In this document: positions 14,478-22,431 of the stretch, piece by piece
How the letters are laid out: each line of letters opens with the position of its first letter
How positions within the stretch are numbered: position 1 is the first letter of the stretch
Assembly: GCA_041485385.1 (NCBI GenBank)
Contig: JBGPJM010000051.1
Location: 1 to 24,953, forward strand
Source: JBGPJM01 sp041485385
Lineage (GTDB): Bacteria > Planctomycetota > Phycisphaerae > Phycisphaerales > UBA1924
DNA length: 24,953 nucleotides
Reading direction: 5' to 3'
Position numbers and translations under genes: made by a program
Notes under the pieces: model-generated
Databases searched by the model: none
What the model saw: only the letters and a program-made list of their open reading frames with translations
What the model was told of the DNA's origin: nothing

Positions 14478-17400
14478 TCAATCCTGCCCGACGCATTTGC
14501 ACGTCACCTTCACGTTCTTCAGGTCGTACGGACAGGCCTTCTTGCCGAATAACCCTCGTTTGGGCTTGTCCTTGGTCACCCAATGTTCGTCAGTGTCGAA
14601 GGTGGCAGTGGTGAGCTCGCTCTGGGCGTAGCAGATCTTCTCCAGGTTGGGGATGCCGTTGCCCAAGCTGCCAGGCTTCTCGACCGACGAGTTTCCGTCT
14701 CTTTTCTTCTCAATTGGCACCGCGAACGGGAGACATGTTCCCGTCTTGTCCTCCGACGGCGTGCAATCGCCCTTGCACTTGCCACGGAGCTTCTTCAATT
14801 CCTGGAGCGACTTGTCGCTGGTGACCCATATCGTGTCTTCGAGGTCGGACCATTCAACCTGGTCCGCGGGAGTGCACCGCATGTCCTTGTCAACGCAGAT
14901 CACGCCGTGGGCCGCAGGGATCGTGAACTCGTCCTTGGGGCAGTCGGCGCAAACGGGCGACCGGGGAGAGTCCGGCGGTGGGTTGTCTGTGGTTGTGATC
15001 CGGCGGAGCGGATTGCTGGTAGCGGGGTCGAAGCCGTTGCCTCGTGTGACAAAGCGGCCGGTGCGCGGATCCGCGTACCGCCCAAGAGGGAACAGGAAGC
15101 CCGTCTCGGCGTCGAACCGTGACGCTCGATAGAGGTATGCGTTCCCCACCGTCGGCACGCCGGTCCCAAGTTGGAACGCGAAGTCCCCCAAGGCCCGCAG
15201 CCACGTGGGGTTAGCCTGGGTGCTCAGGCCGAGCAGGCCGTTGCCATTCCCGCTGGTTTCCCAGCCCCAGGTGCTGGTGTTCGACGACGTGTTGTCGACG
15301 AGCGAGAGCCAGTAGCGCGTGCTGCCCTGGACGTGGATGGGGCTGGGGAGGCTGATGACGTACTGGTACTCCGCGGCCGCGCCGATCGAGTTGCAGCGGA
15401 CGTTGCGCCCCGTGAGCGTGCGCGTGACCTGGCTGCCGCTGAAGGACTGCTGGTAGATCAGGGGGCCGGGCAACCCGGTGCCGGGGTCGGCCTGGTAGAT
15501 GGCCAGGAAGAAGAACTCCGAGAATGGGCCGGGGATGTCGGTGGTGTAGTCGTAGCCGCCGAAGAACGTGACGGAGGAGATATCGGCGTCGGCGGCGAAC
15601 CAGAAGTCGTCGGCGAGGTGGTAGGCGTTGCCGTCGGGGCTGGGGCTGTCGTCGGAGTCGTAGGTGACGATGAGGTCGCCGGCCTGCGGCACGCCGGGCT
15701 GGAAGGGCTTGCCGAAGTCGTGGTATTCGGTCTGCTGGACGGTGGCGCCGCTCGCGTCGGTGACCTTGACGACGCTCAGGAGGTCGTCTTCGTGGAAGAA
15801 GAACCGTGCGCCGGAGCGAGTCATTCCCAGGAGGGTGCCGGAGCCCTTGGAGTGGACGTACGTGGCGACGGTGACGTTGGCGCCGGACTGCTCCTCGATC
15901 TCTTCGTTGCCGTCGTAGTAGTAGCGGGAAGTCGTGGCGCCGACGATCTTCTGGATGCGCCGGTCCAGGCAATCGTACTTGTAGGTGGTAATGACGCTTG
16001 CGGAGTCGGTGAACTGCACGAGGCGGTTGCGGTAGTCATAGGCGTACTGGTTCGGCGCGGGGGCGGCGCACTCGGGGGCGGCGGCCGCGAGATTCCCGTT
16101 GAGGTCGTAGGTCCGGGAGTCGAAGGGTGTGATGGTGTACTGGTTCATCTCGCAGTCGGCGGGTGGGCTGGCGCTGTTGCACGTATAGGCGCCGCCGTCG
16201 GGCCCGCCGGTGACGGCGGTGCGGTTGCCGACGCCGTCGAGGGCGTAGGTGAGGGCGGGCCAGTACTGCGATCCGCCCGAGGTGATGAGACGGTTGGCCG
16301 CGTCGTAGGCGTAAGTGCGGATATCCGGGACCGGTGCGACGGTGCTGCTGGTCGCGGACAGCTTGTTACCGGCGGGATCCCATGAGTAGGCGCGGTCGTC
16401 CACCACCCGCCCGCTGGGCACGTGCGCGTGCAGCGTGCGAGTGATCCGTCGCAGCCCGTCGTAGGTCGGCTGGTAGGCCACGCCGTTGCCGTCGTCGCGG
16501 CGCTCGACGCGAGAGCGGCCGATGTAGGCGTAGGTCGCGATGGTTGTCCCTGCTCCCGCCGGGTCGTCGCGGACAAGCGACGGGCGGTTGACGGGGTCGA
16601 AGGTGCGGACGACGGCGCGCCCGCCGGGGTAGGCCAGGCGGGTCTGCATGCCGAGGCCGTCGTACGTGGCGGTGACGGTGCGGACGGGGGCCACGGGGCT
16701 CGTGATCTGCTGGGTTTCGCGGAGGACCTGGCCCAGCGAGTCGTAGCCGTTGGTGGCCGCGCTGCCGCCGCGGGTCACGGTGGAGTCGTTGTCCTGCGCG
16801 CGGACGAGGCGTGAGAGGCCGTCGTACTGGTAGGTCTCGGTGGTGGTGCCGTTGGGCGGTCCGGCGACGCCGGCCCCGGGGACGATGGTGCGCCCGGTCG
16901 GGCGGTCGAGCAGGTCGAAGGTCGAGGCGACCTGGCTGCCGTTGGCGTCAACGGTCTGCGTCGGGTTGTTCTGCACGTCGTAGAAGCGGTTGTCCTGGGT
17001 GCCGTCGGCGTACGTTGTGTGGATGAGCCGGTCGAGCGCGTCGTAGGCGTAGGTGGTGGCGTTGCCGTTGTCGTCGGTGCGGGAGGTGAGGCGGCTGGAG
17101 GCGTCCCAGGACTGCGCGGTCGTGATGTCGGTGCCGTCGCCGTCGGGGCCGTCGTTGTCCATGTCGCGGATGGTCTGGACGAGGCGGCTGAGGCCGTCGT
17201 AGACGTAGCGGGTGCGGTTGGCGCGCTGGTCGGTGTGCAGGGTGAGGTTGGAGCGGGAGTCGAAGGCGTCGAGGGTGAGGTTGCCGAGGTTGTCGATGGT
17301 CTGGAGGCGCCGGTTGAGCGAGTCGTACTGGTAGGTCGTGGTGAAGATCTGGGACGGGGAGCCGATGGAGGAGACGTCCGTCTGCACGACCGACGTTTTG

Positions 17401-20354
17401 TTGGAGTTGCCGTCGTAGGTGTACTGCGTGCTGTTGCCCACGGCGTCCGTCACGGTCCGGAGCCGGCCGGCGGTGTCATAGGCGTAGGCGGTGGCGTGGG
17501 CATTGTCGTCGGTGACCGAGGCGACGGAGGAGAGGTCGGTGTACTGGGTGGTCGTCGTTGCCAGGCCGTCGCCGATGTTCGCCTGCGTCTGCGTATCGAA
17601 GAACGACGAGTCGACCCGGGTGCGCCGGTTCATGGCGTCGTAGGTGTAGGTGGTCTGCGAGAGGCGGACGTTGCCCGCCCCGCCGGCGATATCGAGGCGT
17701 TCGCCGTCGGTGCGCGCGGAGAGCGTGTTGGAGTTGGCGTCGTACGTCCAGATTGAGACGTTGCCCATCGGGTCGGTGGCGCTGATCCGCCGGTCGTAGC
17801 CGTCGTAGGCGTAGGTGGTGACACGGGGGGCGCTCTCGAGCCCGCGGTTGACCGTCGCCAGGTTGCTGTTGCCGTCGTAGTCATCCTGGGTCGTCGACTG
17901 CCCGCCGGGCCCGGGCTCGCCTTGCGCGCGGATCTCCTGGAAGAGCAGGTCGCGCTCGTCGTAGCGCATGGCAACGATGTTGAACGGGTCGGCGCCGGTG
18001 ATCGCCTGGCCGTTGCGCACCAGGGTGCGGTTGCGGTCGGCGTCGTAGACATATTCGGCGGTAACGAGGAACTGCGGGAGTTGGGGCGCGAGGATGGCCG
18101 CGTACGTCAGGACGGAGTTCGCCAGATTCGTGCCGCCGACTTCGGAGGTGGTTCGGATGGGGTTGTTCAGGATTTCGTAGTCGGTGATCGTGGTGAAATG
18201 GGTGTTGGCCGCGGGGCGGACGCCGTTCTCGTCCCTGTTCTCGATGTCGGTGCGGACGAGGTTGTCGTCCGCGTCGTAGAAGTAGAAATCGGCGTACTGC
18301 ACGCCTCCCACGATGGGCGACAGCCTGAACACCGGCTGGTCGAGCTGGTTGTACGTGCGGATGGTGCTATTGCCGCGCGGGTCGGTCTCCCCGACCAGGT
18401 TGCCCCGATCGTCGTACCCGAACGAGGTCATCAGGGTGAAGTGGGGGCCGGCGCAGGCCATCGCGTCGGTGGCGTCGGCCACCTGCTGCTGGAGGTACCC
18501 GTTCTGCGTGCCAGACGAGTAGTAGGCGAAGGTGTCCACGCGCCGGCAGCCGGTCCCCGCGCCGTTGCGAGGCAGGATGTGCCGGACGACCTGCCCGAAG
18601 GCGTTGTAGTCCCAGTTCTCGACGATCGAGGGGATGCGGTGGATGGTCTGGACGCGGTTGCCGCGCGAGTCGTAGGCGTGCTGCGTGACGCCCCCGCTCC
18701 CGTCGGTGTGCTGCGTGACGAAGTTGCCGCCGCAGCAGCCGCCGAAGCCGGCCAGGTACTGGAACTGCTCGCAGATGATGGCCGGCGAGCCGCCGGCGGG
18801 TCCGGGGTCGCGGCAGCGCTCGAGCATGCTGCCGTGGGCGCGGACGGAGGGGTTGGCCTCGTCGTAGACGAGCGTGTCGAAGTTGAGGCGCGGGTGGTCG
18901 ACGCGGACGGGGAGCGAGTCGTTGTTGTACGTCCAGCGCGACTCGAAGAAGGCCGGGTCGCCCGGGCGCAGCGGCGGGCCCGGCCGGTTGGTGCTGTCGG
19001 TGGTCGGCAGGTCGGGGTCGGCCAGGCCGGTGAAGCGCCGGCACATGACCTCGCGGTTGCGGTCGTCGTAGAAGCACTCGCGCACGTGCCCGAGGCGGTC
19101 GTTGCTGATGGCCTTGACGACGGCGTTGTTGTTGCCGGGGGAGGGCGTCTGCGGGACGTACACCAGGTCGATGATGTCGCCGGGGTCGCCCAGCTCCATC
19201 CGCGTGAGCTGGTCGAAGCCGGGGTCCGCGGGGTTGGTGGTGGGGTTGTAGGTGTTGTGGAGGAAGGTGTTGCCGCGCGGGTCGGTGATGGTGAGGAGGT
19301 TGTGGTTCAGCCGGTCGTCGCCGAAGCCGTGGGAGTAGGTGTAGACGGTCGTCTTGCCCGCGGGGTAGGGGTTGTGCGGCGTGGTGACGATGGGGGAGCG
19401 GGCGGAGCGGAGATCGCCGGGGGCGCCGCCGGTGTCGCCGGCGGTGTAGTACTGGTAGACGACCTGGCGCGTGGTGAAGTCAGTGATCGACGTGATGCGG
19501 TTGCTCGCGTCGTAGGCGAGGGTGATGGGACGCGCGAGCGTGTCGGTGATGGTCGAAAGGCGGCCCTGGGCGTCGTAGGCGAAGGAGAGCGTGTTGTTGT
19601 TGCGGTCGATGATGGTTGAGATGCGTCCGGGCGCTGGGGCCCCGGCGGCGCCGAGGGGCCGGAAGTTCCATCGGCCCATGTCGGCGAAGGTAAGCGTGAA
19701 GGTCTGGTCGGGGTTCTGCACGATCTGGCGGAAGAACTCCCGGACGCTCCAGGTGCCGTCGGGCTGGTGGAGATAGGTGTCGCTCCGGGCCCAACCGTTG
19801 TGCAGCACCAGGTCGGCGCAGCTGCTCTCAAGGAAGATGTTGTAGGAGAAGTCCCACCCGTGGCCGAGGGCCGAGTCGGGGCCTTCCCGCGATCGGTACT
19901 TGCGGGCCCAGACGAAGTCCAGGCCGCGGCCGCGGATCTGCATGTCGGTGGCGGTCTCGGAGAACTCTCCGGAGAACAGGAAGGCGCGGTCCAGGCCGTC
20001 GGGCATGAGGCCCAGGATGGTGCAGCCGCTGGAGCACGTGGCCGCGGGCTCCTGCTCGGAGCGCGAGTGCGGGTTGGGGTTGGTGCTCGCGGGAGGGGGT
20101 GTGGGGCAGCCGGCGAAGAAGCAGTTGAGGAAGTCGAAGAAGTCCTGCGAGTTGGTGACGCCGTTCATGTTGAAGTCGGCGTTGCCGGCGAAGAAGTCGT
20201 TGAGGAAATCGAAGAAGTCCTGGCTGTTGAGGTCGCAGGACTGGTTCCAGTCGCACGGGCAGCCGGGCTGGGCGCGGGCGGCACACGGGGTGAGCAGGAA
20301 CACGGCGCACACGGCCGCCGCGACGCCGGAACCGTGCCTCGTTCGGGGGAGCAT
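14478..20354 (-). CDS. Giant exported RHS/YD-repeat protein with N-terminal dockerin-like module and Cys-rich C-terminal tail
   Basis: The protein has 1958 residues from ATG 20354, with AAAGGA 6 nt ahead and a signal peptide (residues 1-29). Residues 32-84 are a dockerin-like pair. Its first loop is altered (DWNQSCDLNSQD, lacking the usual Asp-Gly), while the second is near normal (DFNMNGVTNSQD). After a Pro/Ser linker, residues about 125-200 match the domain that opens RHS proteins (FLFSGEF, KYRSREG, LGHGWDFSYN). More than thirty YD-type repeats follow. The RHS core starts near 1477 and should end at GRYADPRTGRF (about 1760), but residues 1557-1734 insert another domain. The last about 186 residues hold 11 Cys and match nothing I know. 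RHS repeats build a closed shell that often encloses a toxin. Here a Sec signal replaces PAAR or phage-type delivery domains, so a surface or secreted role is likely. No immunity gene is visible. Confidence 0.9.
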   Translation of the reverse strand: MLPRTRHGSGVAAAVCAVFLLTPCAARAQPGCPCDWNQSCDLNSQDFFDFLNDFFAGNADFNMNGVTNSQDFFDFLNCFFAGCPTPPPASTNPNPHSRSEQEPAATCSSGCTILGLMPDGLDRAFLFSGEFSETATDMQIRGRGLDFVWARKYRSREGPDSALGHGWDFSYNIFLESSCADLVLHNGWARSDTYLHQPDGTWSVREFFRQIVQNPDQTFTLTFADMGRWNFRPLGAAGAPAPGRISTIIDRNNNTLSFAYDAQGRLSTITDTLARPITLAYDASNRITSITDFTTRQVVYQYYTAGDTGGAPGDLRSARSPIVTTPHNPYPAGKTTVYTYSHGFGDDRLNHNLLTITDPRGNTFLHNTYNPTTNPADPGFDQLTRMELGDPGDIIDLVYVPQTPSPGNNNAVVKAISNDRLGHVRECFYDDRNREVMCRRFTGLADPDLPTTDSTNRPGPPLRPGDPAFFESRWTYNNDSLPVRVDHPRLNFDTLVYDEANPSVRAHGSMLERCRDPGPAGGSPAIICEQFQYLAGFGGCCGGNFVTQHTDGSGGVTQHAYDSRGNRVQTIHRIPSIVENWDYNAFGQVVRHILPRNGAGTGCRRVDTFAYYSSGTQNGYLQQQVADATDAMACAGPHFTLMTSFGYDDRGNLVGETDPRGNSTIRTYNQLDQPVFRLSPIVGGVQYADFYFYDADDNLVRTDIENRDENGVRPAANTHFTTITDYEILNNPIRTTSEVGGTNLANSVLTYAAILAPQLPQFLVTAEYVYDADRNRTLVRNGQAITGADPFNIVAMRYDERDLLFQEIRAQGEPGPGGQSTTQDDYDGNSNLATVNRGLESAPRVTTYAYDGYDRRISATDPMGNVSIWTYDANSNTLSARTDGERLDIAGGAGNVRLSQTTYTYDAMNRRTRVDSSFFDTQTQANIGDGLATTTTQYTDLSSVASVTDDNAHATAYAYDTAGRLRTVTDAVGNSTQYTYDGNSNKTSVVQTDVSSIGSPSQIFTTTYQYDSLNRRLQTIDNLGNLTLDAFDSRSNLTLHTDQRANRTRYVYDGLSRLVQTIRDMDNDGPDGDGTDITTAQSWDASSRLTSRTDDNGNATTYAYDALDRLIHTTYADGTQDNRFYDVQNNPTQTVDANGSQVASTFDLLDRPTGRTIVPGAGVAGPPNGTTTETYQYDGLSRLVRAQDNDSTVTRGGSAATNGYDSLGQVLRETQQITSPVAPVRTVTATYDGLGMQTRLAYPGGRAVVRTFDPVNRPSLVRDDPAGAGTTIATYAYIGRSRVERRDDGNGVAYQPTYDGLRRITRTLHAHVPSGRVVDDRAYSWDPAGNKLSATSSTVAPVPDIRTYAYDAANRLITSGGSQYWPALTYALDGVGNRTAVTGGPDGGAYTCNSASPPADCEMNQYTITPFDSRTYDLNGNLAAAAPECAAPAPNQYAYDYRNRLVQFTDSASVITTYKYDCLDRRIQKIVGATTSRYYYDGNEEIEEQSGANVTVATYVHSKGSGTLLGMTRSGARFFFHEDDLLSVVKVTDASGATVQQTEYHDFGKPFQPGVPQAGDLIVTYDSDDSPSPDGNAYHLADDFWFAADADISSVTFFGGYDYTTDIPGPFSEFFFLAIYQADPGTGLPGPLIYQQSFSGSQVTRTLTGRNVRCNSIGAAAEYQYVISLPSPIHVQGSTRYWLSLVDNTSSNTSTWGWETSGNGNGLLGLSTQANPTWLRALGDFAFQLGTGVPTVGNAYLYRASRFDAETGFLFPLGRYADPRTGRFVTRGNGFDPATSNPLRRITTTDNPPPDSPRSPVCADCPKDEFTIPAAHGVICVDKDMRCTPADQVEWSDLEDTIWVTSDKSLQELKKLRGKCKGDCTPSEDKTGTCLPFAVPIEKKRDGNSSVEKPGSLGNGIPNLEKICYAQSELTTATFDTDEHWVTKDKPKRGLFGKKACPYDLKNVKVTCKCVGQD
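15153..15163. repeat. Direct repeat CGGCACGCCGG, copy 1, at one edge of the domain inserted in the RHS core
   Basis: This 11-bp sequence is identical to 15687-15697 in the same orientation, at a distance of 534 bases (178 codons exactly). It codes for part of GVPT where the RHS core resumes (Pro1734). Confidence 0.6.
15687..15697. repeat. Direct repeat CGGCACGCCGG, copy 2, at the other edge of the inserted domain
   Basis: This is the partner of the copy at 15153. It codes for part of GVPQ, where the RHS core is interrupted (Pro1556). Removing one copy plus the DNA between would restore an unbroken core reading FGKPFQPGVPTVGNAYLY. Confidence 0.6.
20103..20261 (-). repeat. Dockerin-like module, N-terminal copy in the RHS protein
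   Basis: This stretch codes for 53 residues, CPCDWN through FFAGCP, the same length and pattern as the module at 3762-3920, but placed right after the signal peptide instead of at the end. Loop 1 has Ser-Cys where the calcium loop normally has Asp-Gly, so calcium binding by that loop may be lost. Loop 2 has Asn in place of one Asp. Confidence 0.8.
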
Positions 20355-20490
20355 GAGTTGTCCTTTCCGCCATTCGATGGGTGCGTCAACACCCGCGAGG
20401 CCGCCGATGGCCACAAAGACGGCCGCGCGGAGCTCTGCCGGATCGGTCCGCGCCATGGCGGCCGGATCATCTAGGCGAGAAACACCCCGT

Positions 20491-20519
20491 AGCGTGCCAA
20501 ACTGCCGGGTGCGTGTCAA
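20491..20519 (-). promoter_or_regulatory. Possible promoter of the RHS gene
   Basis: Read on the minus strand, a perfect TTGACA (20514-20519) is followed after 17 nt by CACGCT (20491-20496), a poor -10. It lies about 140 nt upstream of the ATG at 20354, inside a 284-base gap that holds no other gene. The -35 is the best match in the gap and the -10 is weak, so this is only a candidate. Confidence 0.3.
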
Positions 20520-20638
20520 GAGGAATGGCGAGCATTTTCCGTTGTCATGGAAACGGGGCATCCGGAGGCAGAGCCTCGACGGGCAGATCAGCGACCGTTT
20601 CTTGAGGACTTCATAGAGGGTCCCGGTGTCGGACCTCC

Positions 20639-22342
20639 CTACGAGGCGGCATCGCGGCGTGGTGGCGGCGCAGCTTGCCCGGTCCGGGCGCTCTGGGCGA
20701 TCTTCCGCCAAGCCTGTTCCATCGAGTCCACGGCGTGCTGGTTCTCGTCGCGTGCCGTCGTGCCGCCCGCCAGGTGCAGCGCGGTCACGCCGTCGGGCAT
20801 CGGCAGAATGTACTCCGTGGTGCGCAGGGTCATGCGGCCCTTCTTGGCCTCGATGGTGGTCGTGGTGGTCCACGTCCAACCGGTCCAGCCGGAATCCGTC
20901 GTGAACGGCTGCTCGTCCCGCGTGGTGGTTTGCGGAAGAGCTCTCTTCACTGGGTCCGGCCTGACGGTGCGCCAGCGATCATGCTCGGCGCGAAGGTCAT
21001 CCAGCCGCAGCACGCCGAAGTTCAGTTCAGGGACGATCTCGCGGCCGGGCGCCGGTCCGCGCGGGCCCGCGATCGGCGCCAGGCCCCCCGCGAGCAGCTG
21101 CTGGGCGTGGGACGGTCCGCATGCATGGACGGCCCGCCAATCGCCCGGATACGTGATCCAGACTCCCTGCGCGTGGAGCAGCTTGGGGTGGTCGGCGGAT
21201 TCCTCGGGCGGCGTTGGCTCCACGAGCTGCAAGCCGCGGAGGAGGGCCAGGACGCCCTCCCGGTCTCCCGGCTTCATCTCCCACGTCTGGGCCTTCACCA
21301 CCCGCCGGCCGTCGCTGCGGACGATGATCATCGTCCAGCCGATCTCGGCGATGCGCCCGACGGCTCCGTCGGCGAACGTGAAGTCGCGCCAGGCCTCCGG
21401 GGGAGCGCCGTACGGCCGCAGCAAGTCGTCCGGCGAGCCCTTGAGTTCCTGGACAATCTCCAGATCGATGGCCGGTGATGGCAGGAACCGCGGATGCTCG
21501 GGCGCGCGGTCGGTCGCGCCAAATCTGGCGACGGGCATGAAGATGCGGCGCTGCTCCTGCTCCGGCAGCATGGCCCCTTGGCCGCACTCAACACTCATGA
21601 CCTGGTCCCACCCGGGCGGATACGCGAGCACGACGCCGAGGTCATCGCGCCGGAAGACGCCGCCCTTGTCGGGCCACGTCGTCGCGAAGTCGCTCCCCAC
21701 CCGCATGAACAGCGAGGAGTGATCGCGGGCCGCAGGCCCCAGGTGCGAGCAGACGATCGTCTGCAATCGCCCATCCGCGCGGGGCAGCGCGTAGACGACG
21801 TAGCGCCGCTGCGAGGCCGCCCCGCCATCGGCTCCCGGCCGCGTGAACAGGATCGCGATCCCCTCCGGCCCCTCCGCGCGGCGCATGCAGTTGCCGTTCG
21901 CATCGCTGAGCAGCGGCAGCACGCCGACCGGAACCCCCGCGGCCACCGTCGCGCGGATATGCGCCTCGTACTCCTTCAGCGACGCCGCACGCCCCGGCTC
22001 TCCCCCAGGCGGGAACGGCTCGAAGCGGATCGACGCCCCGAGCCCGTCGTCGCCGCCCGCGCCCGGATGCGCGGTTCCCCGCTCGCCGCGCCGGCCCTGC
22101 CCCGCGGGGATGTCGTCCAGATCGATCGTCCAATCCGGCGGCAGGTAGAACAAGAACCCCGGCCCGAGGTACTGCGCGCCGTACTGACCGCCCACGAGCG
22201 GGCCCGGCTCGGTCGTGGCCGGAGTCGAAGGCTGGGGTGAGGCGGGCTGCGCCGGCAACCCGGCCCCCGCGTGGTGCGTGGGTGCGAGTGTCACCAGGCT
22301 CGCGACAAGGAAGGCCGCACAGGTGATCACGGGGACACGCAT
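20639..22342 (-). CDS. Exported protein with three Mog1/PsbP-like domains
   Basis: The protein has 567 residues from ATG 22342, with GGAG 8 nt ahead. A signal peptide (about 1-27) is followed by a Pro/Ala/Thr-rich linker. The same type of unit then occurs three times, each opening with an aromatic strand and a Pro-Trp turn: FLFYLPPDWTIDLDD (about 63), GVVLAYPPGWDQV (about 236) and GVWITYPGDWRAV (about 393). Each goes on through long beta strands and a central helix to a closing helix, for example EGVLALLRGLQLV at 363-375 and AVDSMEQAWRKIAQSA at 537-552. This layout is that of the Mog1/PsbP-like fold, called from pattern alone. No catalytic residues are evident. The gene ends 284 bases before the RHS start and follows the jelly-roll gene by 89 bases on the same strand, so those two may share a transcript. 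The role is unknown. Confidence 0.75.
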   Translation of the reverse strand: MRVPVITCAAFLVASLVTLAPTHHAGAGLPAQPASPQPSTPATTEPGPLVGGQYGAQYLGPGFLFYLPPDWTIDLDDIPAGQGRRGERGTAHPGAGGDDGLGASIRFEPFPPGGEPGRAASLKEYEAHIRATVAAGVPVGVLPLLSDANGNCMRRAEGPEGIAILFTRPGADGGAASQRRYVVYALPRADGRLQTIVCSHLGPAARDHSSLFMRVGSDFATTWPDKGGVFRRDDLGVVLAYPPGWDQVMSVECGQGAMLPEQEQRRIFMPVARFGATDRAPEHPRFLPSPAIDLEIVQELKGSPDDLLRPYGAPPEAWRDFTFADGAVGRIAEIGWTMIIVRSDGRRVVKAQTWEMKPGDREGVLALLRGLQLVEPTPPEESADHPKLLHAQGVWITYPGDWRAVHACGPSHAQQLLAGGLAPIAGPRGPAPGREIVPELNFGVLRLDDLRAEHDRWRTVRPDPVKRALPQTTTRDEQPFTTDSGWTGWTWTTTTTIEAKKGRMTLRTTEYILPMPDGVTALHLAGGTTARDENQHAVDSMEQAWRKIAQSARTGQAAPPPRRDAAS

Positions 22343-22431
22343 GAACGCTGCTCCGCGCCCGCATCGGCGGACAAGGCCATTCTAGAGCATGGGGAGAGGC
22401 GTGCCGGTACTTCTGCGAGCAGTTCCCGACC

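Noticed and set aside
14478..15040. RHS tail as a nuclease toxin
   Set aside because: I could not find HNH, EndoU, deaminase or other known toxin motifs in the tail, so I made no enzymatic call.
17922..19619. 565-codon plus-strand frame opposite the RHS gene
   Set aside because: It is rich in Val/Gly/Ala/Arg with a periodic pattern that mirrors the YD repeats on the other strand. No independent start site or domain.
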